Assembly: GCA_016808115.1 (NCBI GenBank) | Contig: JAEQBH010004661.1 | Coordinates: 47,788 to 111,787 of the forward strand | Direction: 5' to 3' | DNA: 64,000 nt | From: Tetrastigma voinierianum | Taxonomy: Eukaryota; Streptophyta; Magnoliopsida; Vitales; Vitaceae | Shown: one piece after another, positions 57,151-64,000 of the stretch | Position numbering within the stretch: position 1 is the first letter of the stretch | How the letters are laid out: every line of letters starts with the position of its first letter | The notes under the pieces: generated by a model | Told to the model about the DNA's origin: nothing | The model's database searches: none | The model's input: only the letters and a program-made list of their open reading frames with translations | Program-made: the position numbers and the translations under genes

Positions 57151-57850
57151 AATTTTGGTTCCTTTGTACATAGCTGTAATTTTCCTTGCACCGAAAGCAC
57201 CTATATAAGCCTCCTGTACTTCTGTAATCAATCTTTCAATCCATCAATCAATCAAGAAAATTAGGCACAAAGCTTCCTCTCCCTCGACTGGTTTTGTGAT
57301 TTTCTCTCCTTCTCCTTCATTTTCTTGCATTTTCTTGGTAGCTAAACACCCCTTGATGATGACAAATCAAGGGATGTTTGGCTAAAACCCCCTCATCCTC
57401 AAGGAAGGCCACCGGGTGTTAGTTTTGAGATACAAGCCGCATGTTCTCATGCTTTTCATGTATGCATTTATGGGTATTCAGGTTCTCGCTCACCTTAGGT
57501 TAAATCTCTTAGGGCATGCTCTCCTTAACGTGTATTTGGCAAGTGTTTCTTTAGGTTCAATGGATACTTATCACTAGATCCACCGATGCCCGCCATTGCC
57601 TCTCATTAGTCACCGTAGTGGCTTGAGGTGTTCTTACCATCCGGGCATTTCACGTCAGTTGAATGCCATTTTCAAGAGGAAAGCTTTTGTGGTTTAGATT
57701 TTAAAGCTAAATGAAGATCCGGTTCGAAATGATCATGGTCATCCTCCCCAACGCGTGAAAAAGACTCAAGCACATGTGTTAGCTTACTTAACCCTAAGCC
57801 CAAAGGGGGCTCGAGACTTCAAGGAGTTCTCCTTAACTTTATTTTAATTT
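57151..57850 (+). promoter_or_regulatory. LTR-like promoter region
   Basis: CACCTATATAAGCC at 57200-57213 looks like a TATA box. It is followed at about +30 by 'tcaatctttcaatccatcaatcaatcaag', the layout of the U3-R junction in plant LTR retrotransposons. Downstream sequence (57290-57840) has no coding motif. Element type and ends are not resolved. Confidence 0.35.
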
Positions 57851-58530
57851 GTTTTCAGTTTCAAACATTCATGACACCGTTTTTTACACAAATCCTAATC
57901 CAAAGAGTAAACACCATTTTCAATCCAATCGTAACTCTTCTCTCACGAAGAAAAACCCATCCTCGTGTTCGCCAATCTCAGATCACTATACTACAAAGAG
58001 CTTGCTACTAGGTAGGAATCCTAGGATACAAATTTTGTTGACCTCCTGCACACTTTACTTAGTTCCTACCTAATCACCCTATTACAAGCAGTAATCAGTT
58101 TTATTATGTTTTCTTAACAATCTTTCAAATATCAAAACACATATCCCATATACATGAATAATTACTGATATCCTGTATAAATATGGGATATTCACTATCA
58201 ATTATTCTCTTAAATATGTGAGATGCTTTCACATATTTCTTATGATCATTTGATTGTATTATGTGCTTCTTCATATAACAAAAATACATGCACTCTTCTT
58301 CACACGATCGTGGTTCATATCCTTCAGATCTTAATCATCTAAATATATTGTCCTATATCATGTAACAATAATTCATATAACTTTTTATAATTTTCTCTAT
58401 TATTACATACTCATAACTAGGCACATATCTCTTTTTATTAGTCTTCTATAATCATTTAAGAGACATCTAAGTGTCTCAGGGTCACATAGGAGAAGACAAA
58501 GAAGTCTTCTCACAAACAGGGGTTCGTCGC
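57851..58530. other. No identified feature
   Basis: A 74-codon plus-strand frame (57849-58073) is Ser/Asn-rich and has no known domain. The rest is AT-rich. Confidence 0.4.
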
Positions 58531-58539
58531 GCCGAACCT

Positions 58540-59765
58540 TAATTAACTGAAAACAAAGCTCCCTTTTTGTGAATTTTTTGGGTATAATAGGGCCCAAATC
58601 TAATTACACTTCCTTCATGGAAGTTGTTCTCCTAGAAGTCTAGTTTACCCAGAAATTGGAATCACAATATTTGGATCAACCTATACCAAGATATGACTCA
58701 AACACTCAAGACTCCGGCTCGGGAACCTTAACTCGACGTAAAATAGAGTTCACTTTGATGAATTTCTGGGTATAACAAATCCAACATGAATTACAATACC
58801 TTCATGGAAGTTATTCTTCAAGAAGTCTAGTTTACCCAAAAATTGGAATCACTCAATTTGGATCAACCTAACCCAAGATGTGACTCAAACACTCAAGGAT
58901 GGTCTGGTTGCCAATTAAAACCGAGAACTGGAATTGAATTCCAAATTCAGGGCTCATAGTACCATAATTTGACCTGGTGGTCTTCTGAATATTTAGAGCT
59001 ACGGGTCTTAGGATTATCCTCCAATTAGAATCATTCCACACTCTAGGCCAAGATATACAAAACAAAATGTGGTTTTTTGAAAGTGCCCTGATGCAAAGAA
59101 ATCCCTTTAAAATACCTACATGTTTTTTTACACATTTTTCACAGCCAAACTCCCTCCATTATATCCAGTGTCAAAACGCTGGCTGACTAAATAAATGCCC
59201 ACAAAAATAGAAGAGAGAAATCCCAAACCTTAACCAAACTTCAACCTTAGTTTTCTCTTTCTTTCTTTTTTCTCCTCTTCATTTCTCCTTCTTTCTTCCT
59301 TCTCACTAAATAAAGTAAGATCTCCGTAAAGAAATTGAAGAGAAAATAAACTAAAATGGCTCTTCTCCTCAAGAACCCGTAAGCCCTAGCCTCTTTCTCC
59401 AAACACCCAAAATGAGGAATCCTTCTTCTCATAAGACTAATTTGGTCATCCCCTTTTTTTTACAAGGCAAGGTTCTTGCAAAAATTTTTCATTTTAGCTT
59501 AAACTTTCTTTCTGTGATTTTAAATTCCTCTTCATTTTATGATTTGCAAATCACTTATCACAAATTCTAATATGGCATAACATCATTTAACTTAATGTCT
59601 CTTAAGTCCTTAATTTGCAATTGACCATGATACCTCGACTGGATTAATTCCGGCGCCATCGTTTTTCTTACCTATAACTTTCTAAATTCGTGAAAATATT
59701 AAATTTACTTTTTATTATATCCCTAAACTGTAATAAACTACTAAGGTATAATTTGGGGTGCTACA
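58540..59765 (-). mobile_element. LTR fragment D, chromovirus-related
   Basis: On the minus strand it starts TGTAGCACCCC (59765). It contains the purine tract at the usual offset (59252-59307 as pyrimidines) and a tandem pair of about 197-bp units (near 58545 and 58742). These share 'ctagtttaccca(g/a)aaattggaatcac' and 'aagtctagttt' with each other, and with the 48880 region of element E. The 3' end is not found, and the right flank is GTATC. Confidence 0.6.
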
Positions 59766-59769
59766 GTAT

Positions 59770-61550
59770 CATTGCGAGTACCATGGTTTTTAAACCCACT
59801 ACTGCATAGGCCTATAGCCTGTTTGACTCAAGGCCCGCTTGGCCCACGATGCGAAGAGATCCAAGCCCACCTACCATACTGAACCAGCGGGGCACTTTGG
59901 ATCGGCTCACGATCTCCAAAAGACCAGAGACTATGGCTCTCAAGCCACCACTTCAAAAGAGAAACCCTGCATGGGCCTCTAACCTATTGGTACATGACCA
60001 AGCCCTACAATGGTCCTTGGCCTGTAGGCTATAACCAAGGCCCAAAGATGGTGCCTTGCCTATTGGCATACACAACCCCCACAACCTCTAACTTAATGCT
60101 GGTGTCCAAAACGACTATCCAAACTCACAATATGGAAAAGGCTGCATAGAAAGGAATCAATGAGTCTCAAGTAAACTAGAAATTATAAGAGCTTAATAAG
60201 GCCTGATAGAAATAAAATAACAATAGGTTTGGCGAGACAAAAAGGTGTATTTCACAAATACTTGAATAAGATCCAGAGATACACAAATTGATGGTAATTT
60301 AATAAGGCCCCTTTTATTACAAAAATAAATAATTTTATGTAAAATAAGAAAGAAAATAAGGGCTAGAGTCTCGCTTCGTCCTCTACACAAAGAATCTCCA
60401 TAGGTTCCTTAGACATTTTGTTTATGTGCTTCTGGTCGCCATGGGCCTCTATAAATAGGCCTCTTTTACCTTTTAAAGACATGTTCATTTAAACACATTT
60501 CATATACCCATTTCTAATATGAATAATTAATATTCATTTAAAACATAATTGATTATGGTATATGATATCGTGACCTAAACACATTTTTTGACATAAAAGA
60601 ATATATATACATTTCTAAAATGCAATATTTGAAATAAGAGGCAAGAGGATGTCCCGGTGAATGAAGGAACCGCTTCACCAATGATGGAACAAAAAGGAGG
60701 TGAAGCTCGCCAGAAAACTACTCCTTAGCGTAAAGTAGACTGTGATTATCCGCCTCCCTACGCTTATGGTAAACAGACCGCTTCAACATCTGGGACTAAT
60801 TTCGACAGAATTTTGTATAACTTCAATTCCTCTATTGCATATGGCAAGAACTAGATTGCTTACGTAGGAGTTTCCTAGTGGAGCACTTCCGCATGATCCA
60901 CCCCATTGGTTGAAACCTCTTCGTGACCTCTTTCCATTCTACATGAAAATAAAAAAAGAGAGAAGAAAAGGGGGTCAAATTGAGGTCCATAAAAAAAACC
61001 CCACGAAAGGAGAAAGAAATCTTCCTTGAAAATCTTACGACTCACTAGGGACAAAACCTAAGGAACACAAACCAAAAACCCAAAAACCGTCACAAGAAAC
61101 CAGTAGGACGCCTCCAACAACAAAGACACTAAAGCAAACCTGCGATGCAAAAAAGGTTTGAGTTGCAAACACTCACCAGAAAATCAAAAGTTGTCGAAGT
61201 GTTAAGAGTCTCCGATGGCTCCTTTGAAAGGGAATTTCGTGAAGCAAGCATGTAGGAGGATGGAATAGAAGAGTCAAAGAAAAAATCTTTTGAGAAGACG
61301 TAAAAGAAACATCTCGAGACCACTATCCCTATTTATGTGGGTAGAGCCGCTGCCGCATTAAAAGCCAAATGTAACGAGATACGCAATATGCATATTAGGA
61401 GGCGTGCATCTCTCATGCGCCTTAAACACACGTGAGCATCGCCCCCAAATGCATTTAATGCTCTAATCATTTCTCCCAAACCTTTTGACTCTAAACATCC
61501 AACGTCAGGTCATCACATTTTCTCCTCGACTAAAATACCAAAAACCCACC
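59770..61550. other. Mixed LTR-like sequence, unresolved
   Basis: It includes 'ctctataaatagg' (60449-60461), a TATA-like word on the plus strand, and 'cacataaatagggatag' on the minus strand near 61325. This suggests remnants of one or two LTR elements of non-chromoviral type in opposite orientations. No coding domain was found. Confidence 0.3.
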
Positions 61551-62255
61551 GAAGGAAAATGGGGCATTTGTGAGGTACCATGATCTTTAATATCTACTAT
61601 TCATCGGCCTCGTGGGCCCGCTTCACCTGTGGTTAAGAAACCCGCCCTAATTCCACTACCCCACCAAAACCATAAAGTAACACTTCCCAAACTGGATAGT
61701 CTAAAGAGGCCACTGGGAAAGTCAGTCAACCTTTCAAGGTCATTTGAAGGTCCTACTCAGATTTAAGTCTCGCTACCGGCATTCCCAATTCCCATATGGG
61801 AATTCATCCCATATGGAAAGTTTGTTCACACCTAGGAAGCAAATCCGCGAAAGCAATATTATCAACGAAATATTCAAACTTCCGAATCCTTTACTCCTCA
61901 AGAGGAGCACTTTGATAAGTGTTGATAATCCTGACAAAGAATTAGTCTTTGATAAGAAAAAAACATATTTATCCCTAAGAATAGGATATGCCTTCCCAAG
62001 ATAGGAGGGAGATTCGGTAAACCATTGTCTATAACTATGAAGATCCCCACGAGGGGAAGGTAAGCACTCCAATCAGGCTTTTTCTCTTTCTCCCTCTCCA
62101 TTCGCTAACTTAATCATCAAAGAGGCTACGGCTCATAGTGGCTAGATCGCCTTTTGTAGAGAATTTACATCGCGCCGTTGATGCCCATGAAGTCATATAA
62201 TCAGGTTCATATCGGATGTCGATGCCTCGTGTAATCTAACGATCAAGGCTCCTGC
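61551..62255 (+). mobile_element. Tat/Ogre-type LTR fragment
   Basis: A purine-rich tract (gaaggaaaatggggca, 61551-61566) precedes TGTGAGGTACCATG at 61569, a plausible polypurine tract and LTR start. The end region has 'gctaacttaatcatcaaagaggc' (62104-62126) and 'tgccaacggcacctgtgg', which resemble the end of Tat/Ogre LTRs and their boundary. That comparison is from memory. It ends about 90 bp from the carboxypeptidase exon. Confidence 0.4.
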
Positions 62256-62342
62256 CAACGGCACCTGTGGACTGGCATTCAAAGCCCCAACAGGACATTT
62301 TATAAATAACATTTAGATTCAGAACTTGACATGGTAACTTAC

Positions 62343-62529
62343 TTCCTCCATATGAAGCTCCAACGATGATGATAGGCGAATTCTCAGCAAGCAACTGCTT
62401 CTGTATGTATATGAGCACCTCCGCATAATCTACAAGAGCTTGAGTAGAGTTGAAATACCCTTGAATTCTCGTGTTTCTGAGGGCCTCCTCTCTTGATCTA
62501 AATCGAACTGATTCCCCATAGTACCTATG
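62343..62529 (-). pseudogene. Exon of a serine peptidase S28 (Pro-X carboxypeptidase-like) gene
   Basis: This 187-bp minus-strand stretch is bounded by an acceptor (CTCAG before 62529) and a consensus donor GTAAGT (62342-62337). Its 62 codons are uninterrupted and begin HRYYGESVRF. They include STQALVDYAEVLIYIQKQLL and the catalytic-serine motif GASYGG. This is the signature of family S28 (lysosomal Pro-X carboxypeptidase / DPP2), secreted or vacuolar enzymes that cut after proline. The exon ends one base into a codon, as expected before the conserved Met of GGM. The following exon is missing: downstream sequence is Tat/Ogre-like. The exon itself looks intact, but the gene is not. Confidence 0.85.
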
Positions 62530-62619
62530 CTGAGTTTATGGAAAGGAACTTTAGCTATATATATTCATCTTGATGTTAATATTAATGTAATTCAACAATT
62601 AAATGGTAATGATACTAAC

Positions 62620-62708
62620 CTTACTAAACTAGAGAGCTTAAATCGATAAGCATTATCGTGAGAAATCCTATAATAGGCATCTCATAATCCAGACTTCCTT
62701 CTCGCACT
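62620..62708 (-). pseudogene. Upstream exon of the S28 peptidase pseudogene, frameshifted
   Basis: The minus strand reads EGSLDYEMPIIGFLT then, after a one-base shift, NAYRFK and SLV, aligning to the family string GAE-x-x-LD...GFL-x-(D/E)NA-x-x-F-ALLVYIE that precedes EHRYYGES. A donor-like GTTAGT follows at 62619-62614, and the spacer to the next exon is about 85 bp. The indel and a stop at the exon end show that the gene is dead. Exons further upstream were not found, and a hAT-like element occupies the sequence beyond 63081. Confidence 0.65.
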
Positions 62709-62729
62709 AAGATAAGCAAATTAATATGG

Positions 62730-63080
62730 AGCACTAGAATTTCACCACCCCAAGATTTAAATTCGGCCACATGTCTGCTTGAAAGTCAGGTAAAGCTAAT
62801 ACAGCCATGATCCAATGCTGGTTATGAGTAAAAGGGTTTAAGTCTTGAGAATTTGATTTCAAAAATGTGGTCAAGACTCCTCTCATATAAATTTTTGGGG
62901 ATCTTCCCAAACACTCCGCCCCAAAGTAACATTTAGTTGTGTCGTTGTCAGCGTTTAGTATCATCGCCTGGTTATATAATGAAGCATATGATTGTATGGG
63001 CTAGTGGAGCCATCAAATGCGGGTGAAAGTTGGTGACAAACCTTCGTGGAGGGAGGCTCATAGTCAAGAATGTATCGCTC
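62730..63080. other. Spacer with unassigned minus-strand frames
   Basis: Minus-strand frames at 62734-62964 and 62961-63060 may be more host gene sequence (for example ADNDTTKCYFGAECLGRS and YEPPSTKVCHQLSPAFDG). I could not align them to S28 peptidases with confidence. Confidence 0.25.
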
Positions 63081-64000
63081 TAGGCGTGGACAAAAGTTCA
63101 AAATCGCCGAAAAATCGCCGAAAAATCGCTTTTTTTCGGCGGTACTAAAGAAAAACTGCGATGGTAATTGGTCCGCCGTAAAATCGCGTAAAACCCATTT
63201 TATCGGCTGACATTTTCCCGTAAAATCTAAATCACGAAAAATCTGCGGGAAAAAATCGTGAGCGGACGACACGCTACCGAGGCGCGTCGACCGCAGGAGA
63301 AGTCGCCGACGCCGAGACGACTTATCGGGCCGATGACGATCTACCGCTTTTTTTCGCAGAATCCGTGCCACCGTGATTTGATCCTTGCTTTTGATCCAAT
63401 CTGCAGATTGTTCGCGCTTTTAAAAATCCAATCCGCCATATTTATGATCCAACGGAAGCTGATTTTTAAATCTAGAGCTTACCTAACGGTCCGTAATGAT
63501 TTATGATATATGATGATCCAAACTAGCCGATTTCTGAACCAAAATCAACCAACTAAATGAATCACAACGGTTTTTCGGGACAATCCAACTACTATTTTGA
63601 CTCCAAAAAATTCTATAAATTCTTAAAATCATACAATATCATTACAAACCCATCCATCCACATCTAACCTCCATTTCACTCTCAAATATTTTTTTCTTTA
63701 TACCCAAATTTTTAGAAGATCTTTGTGAATTAAGGTATGTTTCTTTTGTTTATTAATTTTGTTTTTATTCATATTTTATTTAGTTTCATTTGGTGTTGGA
63801 ACTAGTTTATAATAAATAGTTTTATACTATAGTTTTATTTTGGTTTAATTTGGATATACTTTTAGTTAATTAATTATATTAGTTATTTAGTTAATAGTTA
63901 TTTTAATTAAAACATATTAATTAATTAATCTTTTACTTACTAATTAACTATATTATATTAGAAATTTGAACGTATTAGTTACATGCATATTTTATTTTTA
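63081..64000 (+). mobile_element. 5' end of a hAT-like DNA transposon (runs off window)
   Basis: TAGGCGTGGACAAAAG at 63081 resembles hAT terminal repeats. It is followed by repeated AAAAATCGCCG words (63101-63133), CCGCC/GGCGG inverted pieces and a long AT-rich leader, a common layout of plant hAT ends. A TATA-like and splice-like region follows near 63690-63740. Neither the transposase gene nor the other terminus is in the window, so the expected 8-bp TSD (TATCGCTC at 63073-63080 here) cannot be verified. Confidence 0.4.

Noticed and set aside
62961..63371. 136-codon minus-strand frame as a gene
   Set aside because: It runs across the likely hAT terminus at 63081, so it joins unrelated sequences.

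Overview
This window looks like intergenic, transposon-dominated nuclear DNA of a flowering plant. The evidence is many Ty3/gypsy chromovirus copies, a CACTA (En/Spm) transposon with a TNP2-type transposase, tRNA-derived SINEs, an L1-type LINE tail, TRIM-like repeats, and broken exons of plant-specific gene families. The species cannot be named from the sequence. I found no intact host gene. Every recognisable coding stretch carries stops, frameshifts or truncation. The annotation is by eye, so boundaries without target-site duplications (TSDs) are approximate.

Region 1 (1-20.5 kb) is a pile of decayed chromoviruses on the + strand. Element A has gag-pol remains at about 2.0-5.9 kb and its 3' LTR from 6036. 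Element C has a 5' LTR from 8556, an integrase tail at 14.7-15.2 kb and a 3' LTR from 15.31 kb. Element B lies inside C, with integrase at 10.6-11.7 kb and an LTR from 11831. GC-rich blocks with palindromic TGTCGCGACA-like motifs and a non-chromoviral LTR-like segment (18.1-20.3 kb) lie among them. An SMR-like (SIAMESE-related) gene fragment at 8.15-8.54 kb is present as an inverted duplication.

Region 2 (20.5-28.35 kb) has a small unidentified minus-strand gene fragment. It is followed by a clear nest: a minus-strand solo LTR (22754-27472, TSD CTACA) interrupted by a plus-strand solo LTR (24089-26517, TSD AAGAT). Two SINE-like insertions follow, one with a 13-bp TSD.

Region 3 (28354-40314) is a 12-kb CACTA element. 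It has matching termini, a 3-bp AAT duplication, GCAACGGA subterminal repeats, and degraded TNP2-like and Ptta/En-Spm-like genes. It also holds an antisense gypsy pol fragment without LTRs and one spliced-looking exon matching the COP1-interacting-protein-7 (CIP7) family, a likely gene capture.

Region 4 (40.3-53.6 kb) has AT-rich tandem repeats and microsatellites, then a second SMR-like fragment and a TRIM-like LTR. These are followed by a 6.2-kb minus-strand LTR element that keeps gag and a primer-binding site but has lost pol. A LINE 3' end, a SINE-like unit, a four-unit TRIM-like tandem array and a third solo LTR (51507-53563, TSD AACCC) complete the region.

Region 5 (53.6-64 kb) has a GC-rich proline-rich decayed tract, several LTR-like fragments, two exons of a serine peptidase S28 (Pro-X carboxypeptidase) pseudogene, and the likely 5' end of a hAT transposon running off the window.

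The strongest points are structural: three solo LTRs with perfect TSDs, one inside another, and the CACTA element carrying host and retroelement fragments. I see no operon-like or defence-like system, and nothing that I would call a new biological system.
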